64,000 nucleotides of DNA. It comes from Candidatus Manganitrophaceae bacterium (GTDB lineage Bacteria > Nitrospirota > Nitrospiria > SBBL01 > Manganitrophaceae). The DNA lies in contig JACQEZ010000011.1 of the NCBI GenBank assembly GCA_016200325.1, positions 434,001 to 498,000 of the forward strand. Reading direction: 5' to 3'. The notes under the pieces are model-generated. The model had not been told where the DNA came from. It made no database searches and saw only the letters and a program-made list of their open reading frames with translations. Shown here piece after piece: positions 34,732 to 43,427 of the stretch; position 1 is the first letter of the stretch, and each line of letters begins with the position of its first letter. A program made the translations under genes and the position numbers.

Positions 34732-36456
34732 TTACAGCTGCAACTGCGCCTCGAAAAGGCTCGCATAGACGCCGTTGCGGCGGATCAACTCCTCGTGCGT
34801 GCCGCTTTCGACGATCCGGCCCTGCTCGATCACCAGGATCCGGTCGGCGGTCCGGAGCGACGAGAGACGATGGGCGACGATCAACGTCGTCCGGTGGGCG
34901 AAGAGGTTTTCCATCGCCTCCTGGATGCTCCCTTCGGTCTCGGCATCGACCGCGGAGGTCCCCTCGTCGAAGATAATGATCGGCGGATTCTTCAGAAAGG
35001 CCCGCGCGATGGCGAGCCGCTGCTTCTGGCCGATCGAGAGCTTCACCCCCCGCTCCCCGATCCAGGTGTCATATCCTTGCGGCAGCTGCCGAATGAAATC
35101 GCCGGCGCAGGCGGCGGTCGCGGCGGCGATGATTTGATCGTCCGTCGCGGTCAGGTCGCCATAGGCGAGGTTTTCGCGGACCGTCCCATTGAAGAGAAAC
35201 GGCTCTTGTCGCACCAACCCGATCTGGTCGCGCAGCGCGGCGAGCGACATCGCCCGGACGTCGAAGCCGTCGATCGTGATATGGCCGCTCTGCACGTCAT
35301 AGAAGCGCATCAGCAGCGAGACGATCGTCGTCTTTCCACTTCCGGTGGCGCCGACGAGGGCGACCGTCTCGCCGGGGGAGGCTTCGAAGTCGATCTGCTT
35401 TAAGACCGAAAGATCGGAGACATACTGGAACGAGATGTTGTCGAACCGGACGAAGCCCTGCAGCCGGGCCGGAAGAACGATCGGGATTTCGGGCTCCGGT
35501 ACTTCCTGCTTGGTGTCGATCAGCTCGAAGACCCGCTCCCCCGCCGCGATCGCATGCTGGAGCATATGGTTGATCGAATGGATTTGGTTAATCGGCGCAT
35601 AGAAGAGCGCCGCGTAGGCAAAAAAGGCGACGAGCTCCCCGACCGTCATCGTGCCGGTCGCGACTTTGTACGAGCCGAATCCCAAAATCAGGACCGTTCC
35701 CATCGAGGCAAGGAAAGCCATCCCGGGGGAGTAGTACGACCAAAGGCGCGCCACCTCCAGGCTCCCCTCTTGGCAGGCGCGGCTCTTCTCCTGGAAGCGC
35801 TTCGCCTCATGCCCCTGGCGGTTGAAGATCATCGTCTCCCGGATGCCGGAGATGGAATCTTGCAGCAGCGCGTTGAGATCGCCCATCCGCTGGCGGACCG
35901 TTTTATAGCAGCCGTGGATCCGTCGGGTAAAGAGGACGGCGGAGAAGGCGAGGATCGGCAGCGGGATCATCGCCACCAGCGCCAGCTGCCATTGAATCTT
36001 GAAGAGGACCGCCGTAATGCCAATCAAGGTCAAAGCGGCGATCAAGAGGTGCTCGATCCCGTCGATGAAGATCCGCTCCATGTTTTCGACGTCGTTGTTG
36101 ATCCGGGACATGATCTCGCCGGTGGAGCGATTCTCGAAATAGGAGATCGACAGCCGCTGCGTCGCCTGGTAGACGGTGTTCCGGATATCATAGATCACCC
36201 GCTGCTCGAAGGCGTTGTTCAGCCGGATGCGCGCCATGTTCGCCAACCCCTTCACCGCAAAGGCGATGATCATCGCCAGGGTCAAAAAGAAAATCAACCG
36301 GCCCTCCCCCGCGCGAACCCCTTCATCGATGACCATTTTGATGAGCCAGGGGGGAATGAGATCCATGACGGTGCTGACGATTGCGGCGCCGAGGGTCAAT
36401 GCGGCCAGCCCTTTATACGGTTTAATAAAGGCCAAAACACGGAGAACAAATTTCAC
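34732..36456 (-). CDS. ABC exporter, fused permease/ATPase (MsbA-like)
   Basis: A half-size exporter of about 574 residues. Six membrane segments occupy the first 310 residues; the ATPase has Walker A GATGSGKTT, signature LSIGQKQRLAIARAF and Walker B IIIFDEGTSAVD, then the H loop VAHRLS. It works as a homodimer. GAAAGG precedes two GTG codons; the second (36456) has better spacing. Substrate may be lipid or drug. Confidence 0.92.
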   Translation of the reverse strand: MKFVLRVLAFIKPYKGLAALTLGAAIVSTVMDLIPPWLIKMVIDEGVRAGEGRLIFFLTLAMIIAFAVKGLANMARIRLNNAFEQRVIYDIRNTVYQATQRLSISYFENRSTGEIMSRINNDVENMERIFIDGIEHLLIAALTLIGITAVLFKIQWQLALVAMIPLPILAFSAVLFTRRIHGCYKTVRQRMGDLNALLQDSISGIRETMIFNRQGHEAKRFQEKSRACQEGSLEVARLWSYYSPGMAFLASMGTVLILGFGSYKVATGTMTVGELVAFFAYAALFYAPINQIHSINHMLQHAIAAGERVFELIDTKQEVPEPEIPIVLPARLQGFVRFDNISFQYVSDLSVLKQIDFEASPGETVALVGATGSGKTTIVSLLMRFYDVQSGHITIDGFDVRAMSLAALRDQIGLVRQEPFLFNGTVRENLAYGDLTATDDQIIAAATAACAGDFIRQLPQGYDTWIGERGVKLSIGQKQRLAIARAFLKNPPIIIFDEGTSAVDAETEGSIQEAMENLFAHRTTLIVAHRLSSLRTADRILVIEQGRIVESGTHEELIRRNGVYASLFEAQLQL

Positions 36457-36569
36457 AATCACATCCTTTCTTAAAATTTTAACGAGGCGTGATACATGAC
36501 AGAGAGGTGGCTGGATCGATCGGAGCTGATCGTGCGGAGCCGATCTTCGACCTCCGCTTCTAATATACC

Positions 36570-37673
36570 CTAAGCTTCTGGAGATTTAAAGAAGAGTCGC
36601 CGGATGAGGAAGAAGCCGGTCGCGGAGAGGGCGGCGGCGCCGCCAAAAATCGACCAGCGGGAGAAGAGCCACCGTCTCGCCCTGCCACTCATGGGGGTCT
36701 TGGCACGGGCCTGGAGGGCGAGGTTGCCGGGATGTTTTTCGGCGAGACGCTTCTCGCCGGGGCTCTTTCCCTCCGGGAGCGATCGCTCGATCTCAGAGTT
36801 AATTTCTCCTCCGATCAAGATCATCAGCCCGGTGAGATACATCCAGGTCAGCAAGATGATCACCGCGCCGATGGTTCCGTATGTTTTATTGTAGCTGCCG
36901 AAGTGGCCGACATAATAAGAGAAGGCAAGGGAGGTCAGAATCCATGAGAGAACGGCGATGACCGAGCCAGGGGTGACCCAGTGCCAGCTCTGCTCAACGT
37001 CGGGTCCGAAATAATAGAGGACGGCCAAAACGAACGTCATCGTGATCCCGGCGATCAGAAATCGCGCCACGTTCCAGCCGATTTGAAAGAGCGGGCCGAG
37101 CCCGATCTGATCGGCGAGCGCCTGCCCGATCGCCCCGCCGAAGATCATCAGGATCGCCGCGAGGATCGCAAAAATCGAGACGCCGAGGGTCAGGCCGATG
37201 GCGATCAGTTGTACTTTCCACCAGGGGCGGCTTTCTTCAACGTCATAGACCTTGTTGAGCCCGGAGCAGAGGGAGACGACCCCGCGGGAGGCGGCCCAGA
37301 GAGTGGCGAGCAGCCCGAAGGAGAGGAGGCCTCCCCGCTTCTGCTGTGTGATCGCGGCGATGTTGTCTTGGATCAAGACGAGCGCCTCTTGGGGGAGGAA
37401 CCCGCTCAGCGAGGTTAAAATCTTTCCGAAGAGGTCGTCGATCGGGAGGTAGCCGATCAGGGTGACCAAAAAGAGAAGGAGGGGAAAGAGGGCGAAGAGA
37501 AAGGCATAGGCCAGCTCGGCGGCCGCACCGAAGACATCATCCTTGTTGGCCTCGCGCCAAACGCGCACCGCCAGCTCCTTCGGCGTCAACGTCCCGAGCG
37601 CCCATCGGCGAAGCCGGCTCTGCGCTTTCTCCTTACCTTCGGTCTCCTTTTTCTGCTCTTTTTCCTGATCCAT
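36570..37673 (-). CDS. YihY/BrkB-family membrane protein
   Basis: A 367-residue inner-membrane protein of the YihY/virulence factor BrkB family. N-terminal AAELAYAFLFALFPLLLFLV is the typical first helix, and GAVIILLTWMYLTGLMILIGGEINSE the typical last one (two blocks). Six membrane segments; acidic and basic tails. Function is not established for the family, although transport or polymer export is often suggested. Confidence 0.9.
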   Translation of the reverse strand: MDQEKEQKKETEGKEKAQSRLRRWALGTLTPKELAVRVWREANKDDVFGAAAELAYAFLFALFPLLLFLVTLIGYLPIDDLFGKILTSLSGFLPQEALVLIQDNIAAITQQKRGGLLSFGLLATLWAASRGVVSLCSGLNKVYDVEESRPWWKVQLIAIGLTLGVSIFAILAAILMIFGGAIGQALADQIGLGPLFQIGWNVARFLIAGITMTFVLAVLYYFGPDVEQSWHWVTPGSVIAVLSWILTSLAFSYYVGHFGSYNKTYGTIGAVIILLTWMYLTGLMILIGGEINSEIERSLPEGKSPGEKRLAEKHPGNLALQARAKTPMSGRARRWLFSRWSIFGGAAALSATGFFLIRRLFFKSPEA

Positions 37674-37684
37674 CTAAACCTAAC

Positions 37685-38011
37685 TTATCCCCACATCTCC
37701 TCCGGGATGGCGAGCCGCGTCACCGGACGGCCGTTCACGATATGCTGCTCCATAATCTCTGCGACGTCGGCCGGCTTGACCCCTTTGTACCAGGTCCCGT
37801 CGGGATAGACGACGACGTTCGGACCGATCGGACAGGGACCCAAACAGCTCGACTCGGTCACCAAGATCTGTCCAAAGAGCTCCAGACGTTCCATTTCGGA
37901 GAAGAAACTGTTCAGCAACTCCCGGCTTCCTCGCTCCCCGCACGATCCGCGCGGATTTCCGGGAGGTCGGGTGGTCGTGCAGACGAGGATATGATATTTC
38001 GGTTTTGGCAT
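37685..38011 (-). CDS. Thioredoxin-like [2Fe-2S] ferredoxin
   Basis: A 108-residue ferredoxin. Cys11 and Cys24 (12 residues apart) and Cys56 and Cys60 (CLGPC) match the cluster ligands of the thioredoxin-like 2Fe-2S family, similar to NuoE and cobaltochelatase-linked ferredoxins. AAAGGAGATC precedes the ATG. It lies 11 bases after the brkB-like gene on the same strand. Electron partner unknown. Confidence 0.9.
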   Translation of the reverse strand: MPKPKYHILVCTTTRPPGNPRGSCGERGSRELLNSFFSEMERLELFGQILVTESSCLGPCPIGPNVVVYPDGTWYKGVKPADVAEIMEQHIVNGRPVTRLAIPEEMWG

Positions 38012-38097
38012 TGGATCTCCTTTGCTGTGATTGAGGTGAGAAAAAAGCCCTCTCTTTTTATCACAGGGAGATGCACCTCTTCAACTTTAAACCGGTC

Positions 38098-38895
38098 TCA
38101 CGGGCTCTTGGCCGCGCCGCCGTCGATCCGGACGGTCGACCCGGTCATCCAGGCGACATTGGGCGAAGCGAGAAAGGCGACCAGCCGGGCCACCTCCTCC
38201 GGGCTGCCGATCCCGAGCGGGATGGCGGCGTCGGTGTCGCGCTTCAGCCGTTTCTCCACCGCTTTGACCGATTCTCCCGTCCGCTCCGCCATCACCGACG
38301 CCTCCACCTCCCAAGAGGGGGTCCAGACCGCGCCGGGGCAGACGGTGTTGACAACGATCTTGTCTTTGGCGAATTCGACTGAAAGATACTTCCCCAGCGC
38401 AATCAGCGCCGCCTTGGCGATTCGATAGTCGGGAAACTTCTCCTCCATCTCGATCCCCGACATCGACGCGACGTTGATGATCCGCCCGCCTCCTTGCCGC
38501 TGCATCTGCGGGATCACCTCTCGGCAGGTCCGGACCGCCGCCATCAGATCAAGGGCGAGGGTTGCTTCCCAATCGTCGTCGGTCAAATCCAAAAACGGCT
38601 TGAAATGAAGCGGTCCGCCGAGATTGTTGATCAGTAGATCGACCCGGCCGTATGTCTCCGCCGCCTTCTGGATCAGCTTGCGCGCCTCACGGGGCCGTGT
38701 CAGATCGACTGAAACGGCGAGCGCCCGGCTTCCGATCTGTTCGACCTCGGCCTTCGCTTGCGCCAGCGCTTCTTTCCCGCGGGCGGCCAAGACGACCTCG
38801 GCCCCCTCAGCGGCGAGGGTGAGGGCGATCGCCCTTCCGATCCCCTTGCTTCCGCCGGTGACCACGGCGACCTTTCCTTTCAACCCGAGCTCCAT
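38098..38895 (-). CDS. Short-chain dehydrogenase/reductase (FabG-like)
   Basis: A 265-residue NAD(P)-dependent SDR. Cofactor motif TGGSKGIG near 13-20, NNLGG near 90, catalytic YRIAK, and C-terminal VRIDGGAAKSP. Length and layout match the classical SDRs that reduce 3-oxoacyl chains or small alcohols. GGAG precedes the ATG. Substrate cannot be told. Confidence 0.9.
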   Translation of the reverse strand: MELGLKGKVAVVTGGSKGIGRAIALTLAAEGAEVVLAARGKEALAQAKAEVEQIGSRALAVSVDLTRPREARKLIQKAAETYGRVDLLINNLGGPLHFKPFLDLTDDDWEATLALDLMAAVRTCREVIPQMQRQGGGRIINVASMSGIEMEEKFPDYRIAKAALIALGKYLSVEFAKDKIVVNTVCPGAVWTPSWEVEASVMAERTGESVKAVEKRLKRDTDAAIPLGIGSPEEVARLVAFLASPNVAWMTGSTVRIDGGAAKSP

Positions 38896-38966
38896 GAGCG
38901 CTCCAAATATTGGATTACCTCTTATTCTAGGACAGATGAGGTCGGTCTGTCCAGGCGGCGGCCGAT

Positions 38967-38996
38967 TTGACCTCTCCGCCCGAAAAAGAATAAAAT
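38967..38996 (+). promoter_or_regulatory. Sigma-70-type promoter
   Basis: TTGACC (38967-38972), 18-base spacer, TAAAAT (38991-38996). Transcription would begin close to 39003, about 27 bases upstream of the ATG of the WYL-like gene. Confidence 0.55.
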
Positions 38997-39029
38997 AGTA
39001 TATTGAATATCCTTATTGGGAAAAAATCG

Positions 39030-39392
39030 ATGGTGACCAGTTACGATATTTGGCAGGTGGTAACGAACGCGATCCAGGAGACGAAGATCGTGATGTTGTC
39101 TTATCGGAAGCAAAATGGGGAGATTGTCAGCCATCAGGTCGTTCCGATCGATATTCTCGTCCGGATGCGGACCGATGGACGGCGGGTCGAATATCTCTTC
39201 GGGCATCGGCTCGACTTTCCTTTCCGCGAGCGGGGGGGCCGGACCGAGCGGTCGTTCCTCCTCGAGAAGATCCTCGCCATCCGGGCGACCGAGCACCGAT
39301 TTCATCCCACGGAATACGTCGATCTGACATCGACCCAGCCCCGCTGGTTTATTCCGCGCAAGTGGGCCGAGCAGATCAAAAAGGTTGCATGA
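39030..39392 (+). CDS. Small WYL-like domain protein
   Basis: A 120-residue protein without membrane segments. The middle part (IVMLSYRKQNGEIVSHQVVP, then EYLFGHRL and a later SFLLEKILAIRAT) resembles the ligand-binding WYL domain, but the WYL triad itself is not obvious. No DNA-binding domain is attached. The TTG at 39003 is a weaker start than the ATG at 39030. If WYL-like, it may bind a nucleotide or nucleic-acid ligand. Confidence 0.55.
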   Translation: MVTSYDIWQVVTNAIQETKIVMLSYRKQNGEIVSHQVVPIDILVRMRTDGRRVEYLFGHRLDFPFRERGGRTERSFLLEKILAIRATEHRFHPTEYVDLTSTQPRWFIPRKWAEQIKKVA

Positions 39393-39414
39393 ACCTGCCC
39401 TTCCGGAGTTTTCA

Positions 39415-40386
39415 ATGACTTCGTCCCGAGAGAAGCGTGTTCGTTCTTTCTCCTTGCTTCTGGCCGTTTTGTTCTGGACCCTTCCCCTTTTCGGTGCGGT
39501 GAGCTGGGAGCAGCATGCGCCGGTCCCGCAGCCGCGTTCCGAGGTGGCGGCGGCCTCGCTTGACGGCCAGATCTATCTCATCGGTGGCTTTGCAAAAGAG
39601 GGGGTCACCCCGCGGGTCGATCGGTACGACTCGGCCACCGACCGGTGGGTCGAGCGCGCCGCGATGCCGGTTGCGCTCCATCACGCCGGGGCCGCCGCTT
39701 TAAACGGGAAGCTTTATGTAATCGGCGGCTTCGAAGGGGCAAAGTCGTGGAAACCGTCACGCGGCGTCTGGGAATATGATCCGACCACCGACCGCTGGAG
39801 CGCAAAACGGGAGATGCCGACGGCGCGCGGGGCGCTCGGGGTCGGCGTCTGGCAGGGGCGGGTCTATGCGATCGGGGGATTGGGGGCGACCGAGCCGGGA
39901 CGTCTGTTGGAAAACACCGGCGCGAATGAAGTCTATGATCCGGCGGCCGATCGATGGGAGACGAAAGCGCCGCTTCCAAACCCGCGTGATCATCTCGCCG
40001 TGGCCGTGTTGGAAGGCGCCGTGCATGCGATCGGCGGCCGCTTCAACAGCGACTATGCGACGAACGTCGCACTACACCATATTTATGATCCCGCCGTCGA
40101 CCGCTGGCGCCAAGCAGCCCCTCTCCCGAGGCGCCGGAGCGGCATCGCTGCAGCGGTGGTCAATGGAAAGATCTACGTTTTCGGCGGAGAGTCTCCGCAG
40201 GGAACGTTCTCCGACAACGACGTCTACAATCCGACCGCCGACCGGTGGCAGGGGGCGCCTCCGATGCCGACCGCACGCCACGGCCTCGGCGCCGCAGCGG
40301 TGGCCGACCGGATCTACGTCATCGCCGGCGGACCGCAGCCGGGCGGCTCATTGAGCAATGTGAATGAGATGTTCCGTCCCGAGTAA
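39415..40386 (+). CDS. Exported Kelch-repeat protein
   Basis: A 323-residue protein with a signal peptide (cleavage near LFGAVS) and about six Kelch blades. Each has a GKLYVIGG-type strand followed by a YDPTTDRW element, for example near residues 70, 120 and 250. It should fold as a beta propeller in the periplasm or outside. GGAG eight bases before the ATG fixes the start. Binding partner unknown. Confidence 0.9.
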   Translation: MTSSREKRVRSFSLLLAVLFWTLPLFGAVSWEQHAPVPQPRSEVAAASLDGQIYLIGGFAKEGVTPRVDRYDSATDRWVERAAMPVALHHAGAAALNGKLYVIGGFEGAKSWKPSRGVWEYDPTTDRWSAKREMPTARGALGVGVWQGRVYAIGGLGATEPGRLLENTGANEVYDPAADRWETKAPLPNPRDHLAVAVLEGAVHAIGGRFNSDYATNVALHHIYDPAVDRWRQAAPLPRRRSGIAAAVVNGKIYVFGGESPQGTFSDNDVYNPTADRWQGAPPMPTARHGLGAAAVADRIYVIAGGPQPGGSLSNVNEMFRPE

Positions 40387-40519
40387 TCGACAGAACCATC
40401 CGGCTTCCCTTCCCCTGCTCCATGTAAGATTTGTCCACTCCGACCTGCACCGCGTCCATTTGAGGTGATGGGCGTCCTCGCACACACTGTTCTTTTTGAT
40501 TCCTCTATAGAATAAATAA

Positions 40520-40548
40520 TTGACTTGGTGAGAACGCGTCTATAAAAT
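40520..40548 (+). promoter_or_regulatory. Sigma-70-type promoter P1 of ppa
   Basis: TTGACT (40520-40525), 17-base spacer, TAAAAT (40543-40548). It reads towards ppa with a leader of about 150 bases. Confidence 0.6.
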
Positions 40549-40628
40549 AAACCCAGGCATCGAAGAAAGATATCTGCGAAGATCCTCTCATTCGGTAAGC
40601 CCTGCTGCCTTCCCGTCCCCCAACCATT

Positions 40629-40637
40629 TGCTATAAT
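40629..40637 (+). promoter_or_regulatory. Extended -10 promoter P2 of ppa
   Basis: TGCTATAAT, a perfect TATAAT with a TG extension, at 40629-40637. No clear -35 box, as expected for extended -10 promoters. The leader to the ppa ATG would be about 60 bases. Confidence 0.55.
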
Positions 40638-40703
40638 AGACAGCGTTCAGCAGCAACGCGACGACTGACACCTTATTAATCTTTAACACGCGTGGAGAAT
40701 CCA

Positions 40704-41315
40704 ATGTCTTTTCCTTCGCCCTTCTATCGATGGAGGCCGCACCCCTGGCACGGCCTCGACGTCGGTCCTAAACCGCCGACACTCGTTTACGCTTATATTG
40801 AAATCACCCCGTTCGATCCGGTCAAATATGAGCTCGACAAGGTGACCGGCTATCTCCATGTCGATCGACCGCAGCGGACCTCCGCGCTTCCGCCGACGTT
40901 ATACGGCTTCGTTCCGCGCACCTACTGCGGACGGCGCGTCGGTGCGTTGATGTCGAACGCCAAGAAGGGGGACGGCGATCCGTTGGATATCTGTGTTCTC
41001 AGCGAGCGGCCGATTAACCGATCCGACGTGATCCTCAAAGCCCGGGTGGTCGGAGGGCTTCCGATGCTCGATGACGGCGAGGCCGACGACAAGATCATCG
41101 CCGTGCTCAACAACGATTATCTCTGGAGCAATGTCCAGGACATCTCCGAATTGCCGGGGGTGTTGGTGGAGCGGCTTCGGCACTACTTCGAGACCTACAA
41201 GCTCGTCCCCGGCAAGAGCTCCAATGTATCGATCGATGCCACGTACGACCGCAAACATGCAGAGCGGGTGATCCAGGCGGCGATGGAAGATTACCAAGAG
41301 GAGTACGGATCATAA
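40704..41315 (+). CDS. ppa: Inorganic pyrophosphatase, family I
   Basis: Hydrolyses pyrophosphate to drive biosynthesis. 203 residues; metal-binding motifs GDGDPLD at 89-95 and DDGEADDK at 123-130 are intact, with Lys and Tyr residues in the expected regions (YDRKHAE). It belongs to the longer bacterial form with an N-terminal extension. The ATG at 40704 has GGAG seven bases upstream and is preferred over GTG 40692. Confidence 0.93.
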   Translation: MSFPSPFYRWRPHPWHGLDVGPKPPTLVYAYIEITPFDPVKYELDKVTGYLHVDRPQRTSALPPTLYGFVPRTYCGRRVGALMSNAKKGDGDPLDICVLSERPINRSDVILKARVVGGLPMLDDGEADDKIIAVLNNDYLWSNVQDISELPGVLVERLRHYFETYKLVPGKSSNVSIDATYDRKHAERVIQAAMEDYQEEYGS

Positions 41316-41348
41316 CGCCGGCCTGATCCGCTCCTGACCGCATCCCCG

Positions 41349-41663
41349 ATGATCTTCAGCCTGTGGGCCGCCGATGTGGAGGTGACGCAGTCGGCCGCCG
41401 TGGGGCGGGGTTTACCGGGGGCCTGCCGAGATATGGCAATTCTTCAGCAACCTTGCCCAGCAGATTAAATCGAGCCTGGCGATTGAACGGTTCGATGCCG
41501 GAGAGGATGTCGTCGCGATCGGCCGGACGCAGGGGACAGCCAGGGTGACGGGGCGGCGCTTCGATCTGCCGATGGTGCACGGATGCAGATCCGGGCAGAA
41601 GCGGCGCTCCGCTTTCAGCCCTACATCGACCCTCCCGCCCTGCAGGCGGCCCTGTCTCCTTAG
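41349..41663 (+). pseudogene. Frameshifted SnoaL/NTF2-fold gene
   Basis: Three consecutive frames encode parts of one NTF2-like protein. From ATG 41349, IFSLWAADVEVTQSA; then another frame gives RGPAEIWQFFSNLAQQ through DVVAIGRTQGTARVTGRRFD and MVHG; then a third frame gives LRFQPYIDPPALQAALSP and stop at 41661-41663. The order and spacing match SnoaL-like polyketide cyclase/ketosteroid isomerase proteins, so at least two frameshifts have broken the gene. Confidence 0.75.
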
Positions 41664-41727
41664 AATGCCGCCGCTGAATGCGTCGGTACTTCAACCACTC
41701 ATTGTTCTTTCGTCGGGAGGCACCCAG

Positions 41728-41886
41728 ATGCGAATCCGCACCCTCACCCCCGCCGATGCAACCTTCTATCAAACAACACGGCTGGATTCCATTCACCCGC
41801 TGTTTTACCATGAACAGGCCGCCGGCCAGGGTAGTCTTCCGTCGTTACTTAAGGAAACCCCTTCCGAGTCATTCGACGCGAGTTGA
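41728..41886 (+). pseudogene. Truncated N terminus of a GNAT gene
   Basis: A 52-residue frame starting MRIRTLTPADATFYQTTRLD, the usual first strand and helix of GNAT acetyltransferases, with a good GGGAGG binding site (41716-41720). It stops before the acetyl-CoA site. I see no continuation in the other frames, so it looks like a deletion remnant. Confidence 0.6.
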
Positions 41887-42034
41887 TTTCTAAAGATCTG
41901 AATTGGTATAAGGGAAGATAGCCGTCGGATGAAGAGGGCCCGGCAACCGAGGTCCACTCCAAGCAGCTTCAACCCACCGACGGCCGCCTTCGGTCGCAGG
42001 AGGCAAGGCGATCCAATCAAGCAGAGAGTCGACC

Positions 42035-42583
42035 ATGACAGAACAGCGATCCAAAAGCCGCGGCGCCCGATCACCGGAGCCGAATGACCATGACGAGGCG
42101 CCGATCCGCGCCCTTTATCAAGCGTTGTTAGAGTGTTGGAACCGGCGCGATGCCGCCGACTTTGCCGCGCTTTATGCGGAGAATGGAAATGTCGTCGGGT
42201 TCGACGGAAGTCAGATGAATGGGCGGGCCGAGATCGAAGCGGCGCTGCGCCAGGTCTTTGCCGGCCATCCGACCGCCGCTTATATTTCGATCATCAAAGA
42301 GGTCCGTTTTTTGGGTTCTGAGAGTGCAATCCTCCGTGCGGTCGCCGGGATGATGCCGCCGGGACAGTCGGACATCAATCCGGCCGTCAATGCCGTCCAG
42401 ACCCTGGTCGTCTTAAAGGAGGAGGGCCGATGGCGCATTGCCCTCTTTCAAAATACGCCCGCCGCCTTTCATGGCCGGCCGGAGCTGAGTGAAAAATTGA
42501 CGGAAGAGCTGCGGCAGATGCTTCGCACGATCTTACCCGATCGAAGGACGAGCAAGCGCGCCGGGGATGTTCCGAGCGAGTAA
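42035..42583 (+). CDS. SgcJ/EcaC-family NTF2-fold protein
   Basis: A 182-residue small-molecule-binding protein. The core ALYQALLECWNRRDAADFAA, then ADFAALYAENGNVVGFDG and VQTLVVLKEEGRWRIALFQN, is the SgcJ/EcaC type. Members are annotated as oxidoreductases, but no reaction is proven for most. Start ATG has only a weak GAGAG site upstream. It is followed by a charged C-terminal tail. Confidence 0.82.
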   Translation: MTEQRSKSRGARSPEPNDHDEAPIRALYQALLECWNRRDAADFAALYAENGNVVGFDGSQMNGRAEIEAALRQVFAGHPTAAYISIIKEVRFLGSESAILRAVAGMMPPGQSDINPAVNAVQTLVVLKEEGRWRIALFQNTPAAFHGRPELSEKLTEELRQMLRTILPDRRTSKRAGDVPSE

Positions 42584-42803
42584 AGGAGCGGCTTTGCTCG
42601 ATTCGCTTTCCGGCGAGGTTTATGCGGGATTTCGAACCCGAACATTTCCTGAAAGAGGCCACCTCACTGTGTGAGTCGGTCGAGTGAAAATTGAAGTGAG
42701 ATTTGCGAGATTTGAAGGATGGAAAACCAGGGACATGTCATGCTGATCTGAGTCTGTCGGTAAACGAATCGCGGATCTAATCCTATATAAGGAGGCAGCG
42801 CCG

Positions 42804-43427
42804 ATGAAGGTGAGCAGTCGTTCGATTCAAAACAACAAGCGGATTCCAACAACCTATGCGATGGGAGTTCCGGGGGAGAAGGGCCCGGTGCCGGGGCCGA
42901 ATAAGAACCCGCACCTCGCCTGGTCGGACTTTCCGGCCAATACGAAATCGTTCGCCGTCATCGTCCACGACCCCGACGTGCCGTCGAAGCCGGATGACGT
43001 CAACCAGCCCGACCGGGTTGTTCCCTACAACCTGCCGCGGGTCGATTTTTTTCACTGGGTTCTGGTGAACATTCCGCCGAATGTCACGGAGTTGGCCGAA
43101 GGGCAAGATTCCGACGGGGTCACCCCCAAAGGAAAGAAGCCGGGAAAGGTCGCCTACGGCGTCCGCGGCATCAACACCTACAAGGAGTGGTTCGGCGGCG
43201 ACCCCCAGATGGGGGGAGACTACGGCGGCTACGATGGACCCTGGCCTCCATTCAATGACGAGCGGCTTCATCATTATCACTTCACCGTCTATGCGCTCGA
43301 TGTTCCGTCGTTGAAGCTGCCGGAAAAATTCAACGGGCCCGACGCGCTCAAAGCGATCGAGGGTCATGTCCTCGACAAGGCGACGCTCGTCGGGACCTAT
43401 GCGCTCCATCCGAATCCTCGGGAGTAG
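42804..43427 (+). CDS. YbhB/YbcL-family PEBP-like protein
   Basis: A 207-residue phosphatidylethanolamine-binding-like protein. The signature FAVIVHDPDVPSKPDD with the DPD motif and a later HHYHFTVYALDVPSL are intact. Family members bind anionic or lipid ligands; enzymatic roles are unproven. AAGGAGG lies well placed before the ATG. Confidence 0.9.
   Translation: MKVSSRSIQNNKRIPTTYAMGVPGEKGPVPGPNKNPHLAWSDFPANTKSFAVIVHDPDVPSKPDDVNQPDRVVPYNLPRVDFFHWVLVNIPPNVTELAEGQDSDGVTPKGKKPGKVAYGVRGINTYKEWFGGDPQMGGDYGGYDGPWPPFNDERLHHYHFTVYALDVPSLKLPEKFNGPDALKAIEGHVLDKATLVGTYALHPNPRE

Larger units (their letters stand above)
40387..40703 (+). other. Gene-free stretch with ppa promoters
   Basis: No gene seen. 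The stretch holds the two promoter candidates listed separately. It also has two partial copies of TCTATAGAATAAA/TCTATAAAATAAA about 35 bases apart, the second overlapping the -10 box. Confidence 0.5.

Noticed and set aside
35554-36474. 306-codon open frame opposite the ABC exporter
   Set aside because: Antisense shadow; highly charged low-complexity product.
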